DNA from: Protea cynaroides
Taxonomy: Eukaryota > Streptophyta > Magnoliopsida > Proteales > Proteaceae
Direction: 5' to 3'
NCBI GenBank assembly: GCA_028583415.1
Contig: CM053268.1
Coordinates: forward strand, 18,833,923 to 18,897,922
Length of the DNA stretch: 64,000 nt
Shown: piece by piece, positions 25,322 through 37,486 of the stretch
Position numbering within the stretch: the first letter of the stretch is position 1
Layout: every line of letters begins with the position of its first letter
Notes under the pieces: model-generated
Database searches by the model: none
Told to the model about the DNA's origin: nothing
The model's input: the letters and a program-made list of their open reading frames with translations, nothing else
Program-made: the position numbers and the translations under genes

Positions 25322-28300
25322 CTATTTGACAATAACCTCTTTGTGAGCTTTAAATGATAGAATTACATTCCATGCTAGAGCAACAAAATTAGCAGCAAGA
25401 ACCTGCAATACGTAACATGTGTTGGATGATTAGACAATGTAAACTGAAAAATACACAGGAAGAACTCTTTACATTGATGTTTGAGTGGGACTACAATATT
25501 TTATTTATTGCTCAGGAAAACCTATGCAAGTCCAGATGCATTTTCAATGTTTTAGAGAACGAACCAAAATAACAGAAAACTGAAACAAAAATTTATTTTG
25601 TCCAACTTTCTATTACTTTTATGTTGAACATTCAGCCACCTAAATATGGTTGTCATTGTTCACTTTTTCTTTTGGCACTGATTGATTAAGTAGACTAATA
25701 TTCTGTTTTGTTTCTTTTTTAGCTTCTAGTGTTTGAAGTCTGATTTCATACTAATTATTGTATATCCGTGGTTTTATAGCTGTTGGTATGTGAGTACTAC
25801 CCCCTAATTAAGAAGGTAAAAAGAAAAAGAAAAAGAAATTAGAATCTTCTAAAGTCAACTACTTGCGTAGGCATCCACCAGTTAAAACTTTTCCTAAGAG
25901 GCCCAAATGCCTACAATCAGCACCACCCAAATGCTTATACATGGACTCACCACTATGCAAGATTTATTGGAGATGTAAAGATATGTTGCCTAGCCATAAA
26001 AAAAGGAAAAACAGAAACAATGAGCAGACCAAGAGACAAATGTCTCTTCTCAGTACAGACAGATCCAGTAAGTTGTGGACAGCATGGGCAATAAGTCTTT
26101 AAGTCCACAGCCAACTAAGTGCTCTACAACCCAGACCAATCATCAAACCGCAAAAGGGACTGGACCACAAGTCAAATGGGTAGGTTGAATGGCTGGCCAT
26201 TCAAATGACATGTGTCAGTGAAGGCGTCAAAACCCTCCCCCTCCCCCCGTAACATAAAAATTATTGATTAGGAAGGCTAATAGAACACGGATCTTAGGGA
26301 GATTCCCCAAACTATCTAGAAACAATTTCAAATACCCACGATGGAGACTAGAAAGAACTGAAACAAACAGGCGACATATTTGAATGGAGCTATGCTTCTT
26401 CATTGTGCGATTAACAGAACGTCACAAAATCCAAATTCTCAATTGTCCCTGAGCATTTGCACAAAATCACTGATATGGGGTGACTACCTACAAGAATCTG
26501 AGGATGACCTCCCCTAGAATATTATAGAATTGGGGTCATTCTCAAGCTGGATTCTAGAATCAGGGGGTAGAATGTACCGAAATATGCTGCTCAGGGTAAC
26601 AGATGGTTCTTCATTTTCCAGTCACCCATTCTCTTTCTGGCTTAGAATCTAGAGTCAGAATCACATCCAGATGTAAGAAGACTGCACTGGAATGAAAATC
26701 CCTAAAGTTCTGTCTAAAGGTGAAACAGGCAGGACAAGGGATTCTATAACAAATATCAATGTTATAAAGTGCCAATGTGGGATACATATTGACCAGAATA
26801 CCAATAATGTGTCACTGACAGTGGGAGCGGATCATGAGCCACATTTCTTCATAAACCAGTATATAATTTCATTTCTTTATGTAAGGCTTCCATAAATAAT
26901 ATAATTAGGACCATCTAACAAACACCATTTATCCTACAAACACAGATTTCTCTCCCTCGGGAATATTTTCCATGACAGATGAGTTCTGTCAAATGATCAG
27001 GTGTTTCACAAGGAAAAAAGGTGGATTTAATGGTTTTTCCCTTTCTTCCCATGCAAATTTTGATATTCTTAAACAAAACCTTCAATAAAGATTATGATAT
27101 TCAAACCTGGAATTGCTGCGGGACAAATCGAAAGTTAAGGAATTGGAAAGGTATCCATAATTGCCAATTTGCCAATACTGCAGAAAACCACTCCTGCAAA
27201 CATTAACACGTGAATATAGATGGATCATAAAGAGAGATTAGTTCCTAGAATACTTTCTTTCTCAAGCTTGGGAGTAGGAATATACACCTGTTGAAGCTTC
27301 GGTACCACTTGTGCTGGTCTTCCCTCTAGAGTTACAAGTGTGGATAAGAAAACTCCAATGAAGATAGGAGAGAAAAGGAACTGCAATGAAATAAAAGTAT
27401 GTTCCCATCAAAATTATTGAAATTTCAACAGAAAGTAGTCATGACAAGTGGTACAGAAAGAAGTTAGATCAGGGCCGAGGAGAGCAAGAAAAACCTGATC
27501 AAGCACAAGACGCAAGAGAGCACCAGATGCTCCAGGCAAGGTCACCAATTTACTCAGGTACAAGTACCTAAAAACCCATTCTGAGATTTTTCAGTAAAAC
27601 ATTGAATTATGTTCAGTTATGAGCAGCTAAAGGAAAATAATGTGGTTGTCCTCGGACGATCATACTGAAAATCACAAGGTTGGCAACAGATTGGGGGGGG
27701 GGGGGGTCAGCTTAGGGAATGCATAGAACTCCATCCCAGGCTTAAACCAGTTGGAATTATCAAAATAGTAGCCGATGGTTTGTCCAGTTCTTATGAAAGA
27801 ACCAGGGTCGGGTCAGATCAGTCCAGATTGTTGAACCAGGAATGTCAAAAGATGGTCAGATGGCCAACTGCAACAACTGGGATAAAATCCAGCAAGTTGA
27901 CAAGGGATACCACCTCTATCATCCATTATACGTATACCAGCAGCACATCCCATCCACTGATTAATGGGCCATATCTTGTATTAGGTGTCCAATATTAACT
28001 GGACAGAGACCATAACTGTTCAAACAAAAACTATTTCCTTTTATACATTTACTTAAAAAAAAAAGTCAGGAATTTTGTTAATGAAAAACAGGCTACCAGC
28101 CACCACCAAATTACAAGTATAAACAACTAAAAAATTTGAGTGATGCAATGCAGCATCAATGTACATAAAATAAGGCTTGCTTTGGTGCATTAAAGAATTA
28201 AAATAACCCTCATGTATGTTGAGAGTATAATTGATATCCAGACCAGAATACATACAGTACCAATACTATCACAGTTCTTAACTCATACTCCATTGTATTG

Positions 28301-30677
28301 TACCAATAGTATCACTGTTCTTAACTCATACTCCATGTATTGCATCACTACTTCAACAAAAGAAAAAAATATGATGGAATTGAAGAAAAGCAATTTGAGA
28401 TATCAACAGATAAAAAAGCTGATGTTTCTATAACAGCAAGCAACTTCCAAGCAATAACATACAACCATATTGACACTGAAGTATTACCAGAAATGCAATG
28501 TTGGACCAACCAACACAAATCCCAAGAAAGTGAAGAGAAATGTTCGCTTCAAGTCCAGCGTCGAGACTTGATCAATCAACAGCTGCGCAGTAAAATAGCA
28601 TTGAATAATAACAGGTGTAGAATAGAAAAAGGGGGAACAGGTTAATAAACTAATAGATATGCTGTTTAAAAGTTCATATAAAACAGAAACTAAATAAAAT
28701 CCAAAACAGAAGTTATGATGCCTACTATTACATGAAAAGATCTTTGAAATGAAAAATGCATATGTATGGTACAGAAAATTTTGTCCATGCCCTGAAACTG
28801 GTTTAGGACCCTAGAGGGTAAGCCAAATTAGAAGTTGATCTTGGAGCAACTGAAAAAAAAATGTTAATGGATTAAATTATAAAGTATCCCCCTTGAAAAT
28901 ATGAAATCAACCGGAAAAAGTTTTTTCTTCTTCAACTCCATAATCCTATCTTGTTAAAAAGAAAATGTTTTATACAGATCCAAAGAAAGACAGGATAATC
29001 ATCTATTCAATGTCTAGCCCAATAAGATTAAAATCAAACTAAATTGCCCCCAATCTTCCTGAATTTAAATAAATTTATATGTTAGAATCCTAATTAAATT
29101 ATGTTTCAGAGTATAGAAGTTCTTCACAAACTAAAACCCTGCAGGTATTTTGGTCATAATTCTTCCGAATCAACTCAGATATGGAAGATTGTTGTCCCAT
29201 AAGAAAGCTCACAGAATTATCTCTAAAATATCACCAAAATGATGTTAAACAGAAAGTTTTAACCCAGTAATAATACAAATACCTGGTTTGGACTTTCGAA
29301 AGTAAAACAGAGACAACTCAAACTAAAATTTCAAGTTTCTCATGCCCACAGAAGAAGAAAGATACCTGGCAGATTAAATCCCCAATACAAGTCAAAAGTG
29401 CAGATGTGATAGCCTTTGTCAACACTGGATACTTCTCAAGGGCAGCCAAATACCTGAAAAGTAAATCCAAATAAGATAACTTACACAACATATTTTAAAT
29501 GCATATAAAAAAAAATCATGATTGCTATTTTTTTTGGGGGGGTGGGGGTGGGGGTGGGGGACAAAAATTGCAATATTGATTGAACTAGTGGTTTTATCCC
29601 AAAAAAAATGTCAAGCACCCCCAATGCAGAACTATACCATAAAAATAAAAGTGCATAGCCCACAGTTTGTTCCATAAGCCATACCAGGTTGAGAACCCAA
29701 GGATTTACAGGGAGCCAATATTGTTACCATCTACTGCCTCAAGACTGTTGAAAGTCAATTGGTTATTGAACAAGATGGCTAAACCAAGACATTCATCCTA
29801 ACAAAATGATTTGACCTTTGGCCAACTACTCTTACGCATTTTTTATTTGAATCATAAAAAATAACAGAAGTATGTTAATGTAGAATAAATCTAGCCCACC
29901 GAAAATGTAAATTATCACCAAGCTACAGTCATAGACGCCGACAAATATGACTATATTTTCTTATATCAAGGAATCCATAATCCGCACATTTACAGCCTTA
30001 TGAAATGGAGTATGACTTCGTTGAAGTCTATAATCTTCAACCTTCCAAAACTTGTGCAATATAACTAACTTCTTCAAAACCATCTCAGCTCTGTTGGTGC
30101 GGGGCATGTGGGGAATGGAGCTTGTTCTCATCAATCCAATTGCTTAAGGCTCAATTAAGAAGATATTAAAAACATGTACACATGGGATTTTTTTTAACTG
30201 TCGAAATTCAGACAAGAGATAATAAAACTCAAAACAGAAACAAATAAAAGTAAGGAATACAGCAACAGATAAATAAACATAACAGAAGAGAAGTTACAAA
30301 TACCAGGAAAGGAAGGACCAGTTATTTCTACCACCTTCGTCTTCACCTTTTCCACCGGAATTTCCATCACCTCGGCCCCCAACACCGCCAGTTCCTCCAA
30401 CACCACCATCTGAAACTGCCGATATCCGAAGGTAATCCAAACCCATGTTTCGAAATTTCATCCCAGAGTGACCTAAGTCCTTAAAACTGGTTCCAAGATT
30501 GGAATTTAAAGATGATGTGTTTAAGAAGCACGAAGAGCACACCCTAACACCACTTCTCTGAGAACTTTCAGCAATTCTAGGAAGGCCACACAAAGGAGAA
30601 ACGGTTTTACGAGAGAAAATAATGGAACGGGCGAAATACGTAGATCCACGAATAATTGTTACTGGGTTTACCGCCAT
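25322..30677 (-). CDS. MPV17/PMP22-family membrane protein, seven exons
   Basis: Coding exons are 30304-30677, 29366-29453, 28488-28582, 27495-27567, 27288-27380, 27107-27193 and 25322-25402. All have GT..AG introns, all junctions keep frame, and the product is 296 aa. Residues 1-105 are Ser/Arg-rich then Gly-rich, typical of an organelle transit region; family homologues of this type are predicted chloroplastic. The MPV17/PMP22 core follows: FLSWYLAALEKYPVLTKAI (from 122), GDLICQ, DLKRTFLFTFLG, GPTLHFWYLYLSKL, ANWQLWIPFQFLNFRFVPQ and a C-terminal AWNVILSFKAHK. Members are small four-helix membrane proteins of mitochondria, peroxisomes or plastids with proposed channel or homeostasis roles. 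Exons are intact with no internal stops. The stop TAG is immediately followed by GTAAGC, so a 3' UTR intron is possible. Function in this plant is inferred from family only. Confidence 0.93.
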
Positions 30678-31256
30678 CTTCCCTTCAACCTGCCAATCTG
30701 ATTCAAAGGGTTTATACCGTTAAAAGGTTGCAACACTGCATGCTTAGTTATCAGAATTTGTCTGCAGCAGAAAATGTACACAGAGTAGCCAATACCTCAT
30801 TAAATTAATAACAGAAAATCCACGAACTGGGCAGATAAACATTAACAATAACCACAATAACCATTTCATCAGGAGATTTAAATAAAACTATCAATATACT
30901 CGGATGATTGATAACAAACCTACGTGGTATACAGTTAGTCCCACTTAAATCCTAGGTTCCCTACAATAGTTTTGATATTCTCTCATAAAAGAAAAAGGTT
31001 TGATATTCCCTAACTAAAATAAGGAAAGAGCAACAGAGAGAAAAGAATCAAACGCATGTATTCATGAACATCTGAACAAATGTAGAGATGCCCACTGGCT
31101 TAGTGAGAGAGTGAGAGAGTGACAGAGTGAGTGAGTGAGTGAGGGGAAGAGGGCTCACTCAGTCAGTGTTGGTTTAGAGAACCCCCCGTCGTTGTTGTGT
31201 ATTTTTCCCAGAGAGAGGGAGACAGAGGGTCACTCGGTCCCTGTCGTCTGTTGTCT
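30678..31256 (-). promoter_or_regulatory. 5' region of the MPV17-type gene
   Basis: It contains an AG acceptor-like TTGGCAG a few bases upstream of the ATG (a possible 5' UTR intron) and, on the gene strand, a CT-rich stretch with a (GAGT)n/(ACTC)n microsatellite at about 31105-31143. CT-rich microsatellites are common near plant transcription starts. No exact start or TATA box is called. Confidence 0.4.
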
Positions 31257-31368
31257 GTTCGTTCTCCAAATCTATTTTTCCTAATTTTGGAGTTATATGT
31301 TCGAGATTTTCTTATCGTTCTCCAAATCTATTTTTCCTAATTTTGGAGTCATGGGTTTGAAATTTTCT
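31257..31368. repeat. Tandem duplication, about 56 bp x 2
   Basis: Two adjacent copies begin CGTTCTCCAAATCTATTTTT and end GATTTTCTTAT or AATTTTCTTAT, differing at a handful of positions. They lie just upstream of the MPV17-type gene. Confidence 0.85.
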
Positions 31369-32279
31369 TATCGACACCTCCGAAGGTGTCAAATAAAATT
31401 AGAACCTCTCATGTACACACCATTTTGTATAACATGCTTCCTTATCATTGGGTAAAATTAAAGACTAAAAGGTAATTTCACATACTATTATATATTATTA
31501 ATAGTAAAATTAATGGAACCCACATCTTGTCCCAAGTGGAAGACGAGGTTGTTAATGGAATTACACATCTTGTAATGGGGCAGACCTAAGATGATTGTAG
31601 GGGAAGTTATAAGACCTGCACCTAAAATTCTGGGTTAATTTGATTTTCTACGTAACAGGTTTTTCTGTCGACACAACTCTATCATCTGTATCAGTATAGG
31701 AGCATATGGGATATTAGGTAAGACTTGGAACAAACCAGTAACATGTAGGAACAATTAGTTCTTGGTTAGAATATCGAACCAATTGAAGCATGACCAATCT
31801 TAATCAATTAAGGTTGTGCGGTCGACTGGTACGATCGATGAAATGAGCCCGATAGACTGCATCACTATGGCTGACCGCACGATCACAGAACTGGGCCGAT
31901 TTGTGTTTATTCGTGTGGGCTTGGTTCCAATCGATGTCCAATCACCCTGGTGCGTCCCAAATAATGTGGGAGCCATCTCCAAACGTATTGGTGTGCCAAT
32001 TGGCAACACCCAACTTGTTTTTGAATCAACCTTACATTAAGACTAGGACTCAAGGTAGGAGTTTGATTCCAACTCCAACTCTTGGTCTCTCATTCAATAA
32101 AATTCCTCAACCCTAATGTGTGAGAACTTTACAAGTTCTAACACATGTTTTGGGTGAGAGCAACCTAAGAGACAACTGTAACAAAAAGAAGGAAGAACCT
32201 CCATTGAAGGCCTCCCTTAAGCTTCTTAGTAAAGAACTAATTAACGCATTGTTAAGGTAAGTAACATAACTTTGTTCTA
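31369..32279. other. Intergenic, nothing recognised
   Basis: Short overlapping ORFs near 31800-32116 on both strands show no family resemblance. The sequence GACTCAAGGTAGGAG to CCTCAACCC resembles repetitive DNA but no boundaries are visible. Confidence 0.45.
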
Positions 32280-32646
32280 ATTGTTAAAGATTACAAACCA
32301 TAATTCAAATTCAAACAGCTGTTACAAGTTTTAAGTTCCAGCTCAAGTATGTCGATCAATGTATTTGAATTTGAATTTAAAATGCAGAAAAAATTTCATC
32401 TAACCCCCAAAAACTATGTCAAATTCGATCTAACCCCCAACAATTTCAAAAGTCTCATCTACCACTCAAAAAGTTTCCAAATGTCTCATCTACCTCCCAA
32501 AAATTTTCCACCGTTAGTCAAAGAGACCCCACCCATTAGTAGAGTTCCGTTAGTTGCAAATATTAGGACAATATTGCCCTTATTCCAAAGATAAAAGACC
32601 ATAATGCCCCCAAACTAAAAAACAACTTTACCAAAAACCAACGGCG

Positions 32647-32994
32647 GTGAGTTGCAGAGAATGGTTTTGTTTGAAGGAAGATGAAGAAGCACTTGTTTTG
32701 TACCTGAGAATAGCTATCAAATCTCTCGGAATGGATTCGTTACCGAGTTTGAAACGTCCGTTGATGAGTCGATTAAGCCAGAGAGGTCTTGATGCAGGTC
32801 TCTATTCGAAATGGGAGAAAATTGGGCGATTTCTAACTAGAGATTATGAATACCTAGATGTGATCGTAGAAGGAAATCGGTACTTAGTGGAAGTGTCATT
32901 GACAGCTGAATTCACGATTGCTCGACCGACAGATGAGTATATGTCATTGCTGAAGATGTTCCCTGCAATTTTTGTTGGAAAACCAGAGGAGCTG
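32647..32994 (+). pseudogene. DUF506 (PDDEXK-like) protein fragment
   Basis: The frame reads LSQRGLDAGLYSKWEKIG, then EYEYLDVIVEG-like DYEYLDVIVEGNRYLVEV, TAEFTIARPTDEYMSLL and PAIFVGKPEEL. This is the conserved core of the plant DUF506 family (PDDEXK_6), whose molecular role is unsettled. The open frame spans 124 codons but the last few after PEEL belong to antisense RLP DNA. The N-terminal part and the domain's C-terminal end are missing. It is captured, probably non-functional sequence; a chimeric transcript remains possible. Confidence 0.82.
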
Positions 32995-33001
32995 AATTCA
33001 C

Positions 33002-33520
33002 GATTTCTCCAGAAACGCTAGTTCCGGTGAGAATAAACCTCCTGAGATGCCTAAAATTGCTGAGCTTTCCAGTCAGAGTCCCGACCATAGATGGATTTTC
33101 GATGAACACAAGTTCTTCTAAGGTAGAACCCAAGGTTGAGAGGAACCCAGGGAAAGAAACTTGGGTTTCTGTGAAACATCTGTAGAAGAAAAGCTTGCGG
33201 AGATAGATGAAGGAGGAGAGTCGAGGGGAAAACATGGAATTAAAAGTGCAAGGAGGGTTAAGAGAGAAATCTGAAACGTAACCGAAGTTGAGCTCTGTGA
33301 TGTGAGGCGTAATGGTACCGTTTTCGTTTGAGAAATAGTCACAGACGATGCCATGAGGAGCTGAGTTGCAGAGGTCGTCAGGGAAGAGAGATCGCCAATC
33401 GATGCCGGAGTTGATTGAATCCAACACTTGATATAGAGATTCCTGCTCGTCGTAGTAGAGGGAAGTAGAAGAGACAGAGTATGCAGCGATGAAGCAGAGG
33501 ACAAGAAGGCAGAGGAGAGC
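33002..33520 (-). pseudogene. LRR receptor-like protein (RLP29/PII-2-like) 5' exon fragment
   Basis: The minus strand gives a hydrophobic signal-like ALLCLLVLCFIAAYSVSS, then LDSINSGIDWRSLFPDDLC, SAPHGIVCDYF, HITELNFGYVSD, LRKLFFYRCF, LEELVFIENPSMVGTL and LRRFILTGTSVSGEI. This is the N-terminal part of a plant LRR receptor-like protein. An upstream ATG run (near 33560) is out of frame by one base, so the start is broken. The fragment ends abruptly at GEI, where it meets the DUF506 piece. Confidence 0.82.
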
Positions 33521-34174
33521 TATAGAACGTGTATCCTCCTTGTAAATCTCATCATGGTCTATATCCAGTGAAATTATTTTCTAGAGATGGGTTTCACATC
33601 TTATTTTACCCAGACCATGTCACCGAGTTTCGACCATATTTTTCGACCGAAAATATGGTCGAAACTGAAATTTTAGCCGAGTTTTTGTATTTTTGGTACC
33701 GAGAGCACATCTCGTTTCGTATAGACCAAAAACCGAAACATTTCGGCCGAAATAAAAAATTTGAAATTATGGTCGATACCCAGTATCGTTTCGGGTTAGC
33801 TAAAATCCGAAATATTTTGGCCGAAATTCTTAACTATTCCCATAACTCAATGTTTTATTTTAATGTTTTAAAGTTTCATTTTAATGTTTTAAAGAAAGGA
33901 CAAATTAGTAACTTTATCTCATTTTAATGTTTTAAAGTTTGAAATAGAAAGGGTAGAAATGTCTACTCATATGTTCAGTCCACTCTGTCAGTTAAATAGG
34001 GCCGGTTAGAATATCTGGAAACCATTGGGTAGTAGATCGAATTTGATATAGTTTTTGGGGGTTAGATGAAATTTTTTCTAAAATGCAATATCTGTAATCT
34101 GAATCATTGTAAAATAGGTAGAGTTTAAATTCTGTAATAAATTCTACCTTATCACATTTGTAACGAAAAATCAA

Positions 34175-34182
34175 TATAAATA
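34175..34182 (+). promoter_or_regulatory. copia LTR TATA box
   Basis: TATAAATA lies about 75 bp before the LTR end, consistent with the U3/R promoter of the retrotransposon. Confidence 0.6.
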
Positions 34183-34250
34183 CAAAGCTGTTGCCCACAA
34201 TGAGGGCAAGGTGATTCAATCTAAATTTCTTGTCTCCATTCATCTTTACA

Positions 34251-34262
34251 TGGTATCAGATA
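34251..34262 (+). promoter_or_regulatory. Primer binding site (initiator tRNA-Met type)
   Basis: TGGTATCAGA directly follows the LTR terminal CA. It matches the first ten bases of the usual plant copia PBS (complement of initiator tRNA-Met 3' end). Confidence 0.8.
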
Positions 34263-34287
34263 TCACGTTCTGTTCTCTGGTTGAAAT

Positions 34288-35250
34288 ATGACTTCTGTTG
34301 CTACTACTTCTCTACTTTCCACCTCCACTCAATCCACCTCTCCAAATGTCCATCACCATCTCACTCTCAAACTATCTCCAGACAATTATTTACTTTGGAA
34401 AACCCAACTTCTCCCGTTATTGCGCAGCTACGACTTGGTTGGTTTTATCAATGGTACTAAACCATGTCCTTTCAAGGCTGTGCCCAACACCACTGAGTTG
34501 TCTTCGTCACCTGCTATTTCAAATCCTGATTACAATGAATGGATTCGCAAGGACCAAATGGTCCTCAGTTGGCTGATTTCCTCTCTTACTGTTGAAGTTC
34601 TTCCCTATGTCGTCGGACTCAATACTGCTGCTGAAGTTTGGTCCGCTTTGCAATCGGTCTTTGGAATTCTATCGCATACCAGCGTCCTCTAACTTTACAT
34701 GTAGCTTCAGAATACCTCTAAAGGTTCGAAATCCATCTCTGAATATTTACGGGAAGTGAAGTATATTTCGGATTAGTTGGCAGCCTCTAATAACCTATCT
34801 CGGTGGAGGAACTCAATGCCATTGTGTTTCGTAACTTGGGGGAGGATTATAGTGATATTATCCCGGCTCTTGCTACCAAATCAAAAGCGCTATCCTTCCA
34901 TTCTCTTCATCGTATTCTCCTCAGCCATGAGATGCGATTATAGATGGCTCAATCCGTTATCACGGCTAACATGAGTACAATTACACCTACACAGTTTCAT
35001 GGTTATCACTCTGCAAAATCAGGTATTTCATGGTTATCACTCTGCAAAATCAGGTATGCAACAGTTGCGTCCCCCTTGTTCCTATCCTTCTTCACAAGGA
35101 CTGCCACCATCCCAAGGGATGCCATCTTCACATGGGCCACCACCGTCATTTACTCAGCATCCCACTTACCACAAAAATGGTAGAAAAGATTGCTGCAAAA
35201 TCTGCTCTAAATCAAATCACACGGCCAAGACATGTTATTTCCGTTATAAT
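34288..35250 (+). pseudogene. copia gag region with zinc knuckle
   Basis: The frame opens MTSVATTSLL with LKLSPDNYLLWKTQLLPLL, the N-terminal signature of plant copia Gag (UBN2-type). It breaks after 134 codons. A zinc knuckle of CX2CX4HX4C form (CKICSKSNHTAKTC, 35194-35235) follows in another frame. Between them stops and frameshifts accumulate, and a 30-bp unit (34998-35057) is duplicated in tandem. Intact Gag packages element RNA; this copy cannot. Confidence 0.85.
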
Positions 35251-35299
35251 GGAAATACCTTGAGTACGCCTGCTACCCCAACTACCAATTATACTGGTT

Positions 35300-37065
35300 T
35301 GCTACCAACACCAACTATGCCGGAATGGTTTTCAGACACAGCAGCAACACATCACATTAAATTTGACATTGGTAATTTGACCTTGGCTGCTCCATATAAT
35401 GGTACTAACTCTCTTCGTGTAGGTAATGGTGTCGATCTAAATATTTGCAACATTGATTCATTTAAATTTTCATCATCCTTTTCCTCTTTCAAATTTAATA
35501 ATATCCTCCATGTCCCTACAATAACAAAGAACCTACTCTCTGTTCGTCAATTTACTGCTGCAGATGCTTTTTTGAATTTCATCCTAACTCATTTCTAGTT
35601 AAGGATCAGGTGACACGGAAGGTACTGCACAAAGGCCCTCTTAAAGATGGTTTATATTAGATGTCTGGTCTTGCAAGCGTTTCCAACCTTCAGCTCATAC
35701 TGCTCACACCTCTTCACCAACAAATAATACATGGCATGCCAGATTGGGTCATCCTCAACCTCGTACGGTGCAATAAGTGGTGTCTTTAAATTCTCTTCCC
35801 TCTTCATCTTCTCATTTAAATAAATGTCCCGCATGTTATATGGCAAGGCTCATAAAATTTTACTTCCTCCTACAGAAACAATCAGTACCCAACCCCTTCA
35901 ATTAATTTTCACTAATGTATGGGGCCCTGCTCCAACCATCTCCACTACCAGTAATTTATATTTTGTTATCTTTATTGATGATTTTTCTAAATATACATGG
36001 TATTTTCCCTTTCATAAAAGATCATCAGTTCCTCTAATTTTTGAACAATTTCAAAAGCTTGTGAAAAAAAAATTGTTCAAAAATAATTCTCTACTCCAAT
36101 CAAAGCTCTACTATCAGACTGGGGTGGGGAATACCAAAAACTTCATCAGCATCTTCAACGGTGCGGCATTGTACATTGTGTGGCTTGTCCTCATTCCCAC
36201 GAGCAGAATGACGCTGCTGAACGCAAAATTTGTCATATTGTTGACACTGGCTTATCTTTACTGGCCCATGCTTTATTACCTCTCACTTATTGGGATTATG
36301 CATTTCAAACCGCTTGTTTCCTCATAAACAGACTCCCTACGCCATCGTTACATAATAGCAATCCATTTCAAGCATTATACCATCAACCACCAGACTATAA
36401 ATTCCTTAGAGTCTTTGGGTGTATGGCTTTCCCTCTTCTCCATCCTTATAATTCCAACAAATTTAATTTTCGAGCTATACCATGTCTCTTCCTTGGATAT
36501 AGTCCAAATCATTTGGGATATAGGTGTCTTGACCTTAAAACAAATAGAATGTATGTAGCACGGCATGTTCAATTTATTGAGGATTCATTTCCCTATTCTA
36601 CAAATGTTAAAACCAGTCCATCACTTTCACTTGATTCCAGTCCTTGGCTTACAATTGCACTAATTTTTTTTATCAACTACCATCTTATGGAGGCCCAAGA
36701 GCAGTACCAACCGTTGATTCCCCACCCACTATGCCACTGCCCATTAACCATGTGCAGGTAAACCCTCCAGCCACATCCCAATCTCATGCACTACCTTTAC
36801 CACATGATGACAATGTTGCAATATCACCTACACCACTTACTAACATGGACTGTTTAGTGCCCATTGATGTTGCTTGTGCAGATAATACATCTCCAGCACC
36901 GGAGCCGACTGAACATGTGGCTAGATGCACTTACCATATGCAGCTCAGACCTCATCCGAAGCCATCCACTCGGTATCCCATTCCATCTGCTGATTTATGC
37001 CACATTGAGGTAGAGCCATCTTGTTTTTTGGAGGCCTCAAAGCATGCTCATTGGCACACAACTAT
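35300..37065 (+). pseudogene. copia pol, protease to integrase C-terminus
   Basis: The protease motif reads EWFSDTAATHHI, where DTA replaces the usual D-S/T-G. A pre-integrase WHARLGHPQ motif lies near 35730. The integrase core has FTNVWGPAP, in which N replaces the first catalytic Asp; SDWGGEY with the second Asp in a shifted frame; and HEQNDAAERK with the Glu. The link region continues to PCFLEASKHAHWH-like residues, where the nested LTR element interrupts it. At least two frameshifts are present. Confidence 0.85.
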
Positions 37066-37478
37066 TGTAAGACCCGCACGCCACAAACCCGGTTTAATCT
37101 TACATTCTCGTGTTGTGACCGGTCTTCCCATCATAATCGACTCAAGTGAACCAATTGTATAAAGAAACCACAAGATAAGGTAAGCAATGAGTCAAATTTA
37201 GTTGGTGTGATTGACTATTTAAGATCGTGTGGAAACAACCAGTCAAAAACTAAAAATCAAAAAATTTTGGTTGTGTGGTAGCAGTTTTGAGGGGTGTGGT
37301 CGACCACACATGATACCACACGATGTGTGGTCGCATATTTTGGATGTGTGGTCGACGGATTCTGCGACCCCACGTGCGATCACAAGATGCTGAATTGACT
37401 CTGTGTTTAGGAAACTTTCCTAATTTGAGGGGGGGCTCCTTCCTAATTGAAGTGAGACTCTATATGAAGGTTTTCTTC

Positions 37479-37486
37479 TATATAAG
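37479..37486 (+). promoter_or_regulatory. LTR A TATA box
   Basis: TATATAAG is followed about 45 bp later by CTCTAAACC and purine-rich leader sequence. It aligns in position with the TATTTAAAGG of element B. Confidence 0.5.

Larger units (their letters stand above)
32387..34078. mobile_element. Pack-MULE-like element 2 (DUF506 + RLP fragments)
   Basis: A perfect 9-bp duplication TAAAATGCA (32378-32386 and 34079-34087) flanks inverted ends GAAAAAATTTCATCTAACCC. The outermost 45 bp of the arms match closely. Within the left arm a roughly 30-bp unit ending TCATCTAACCCCC or similar recurs four times. Inside lies GGACAATATTGCCCTTATT on the left and GACATTTCTACCCTTTC on the right (complement), the module shared by the other MULEs here. 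The cargo is a DUF506 exon piece on plus and an LRR receptor-like protein exon on minus, meeting tail to tail near 33000. There is no transposase. Confidence 0.9.
32280..34250 (+). repeat. copia 5' LTR, interrupted by Pack-MULE 2
   Basis: The LTR end ...CATCTTTACA abuts the PBS. The U3 half is split by the MULE at 32387-34078. The proposed start at TGTTAAAG (about 32280) is a guess, since there is no 3' LTR for comparison. Confidence 0.5.
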
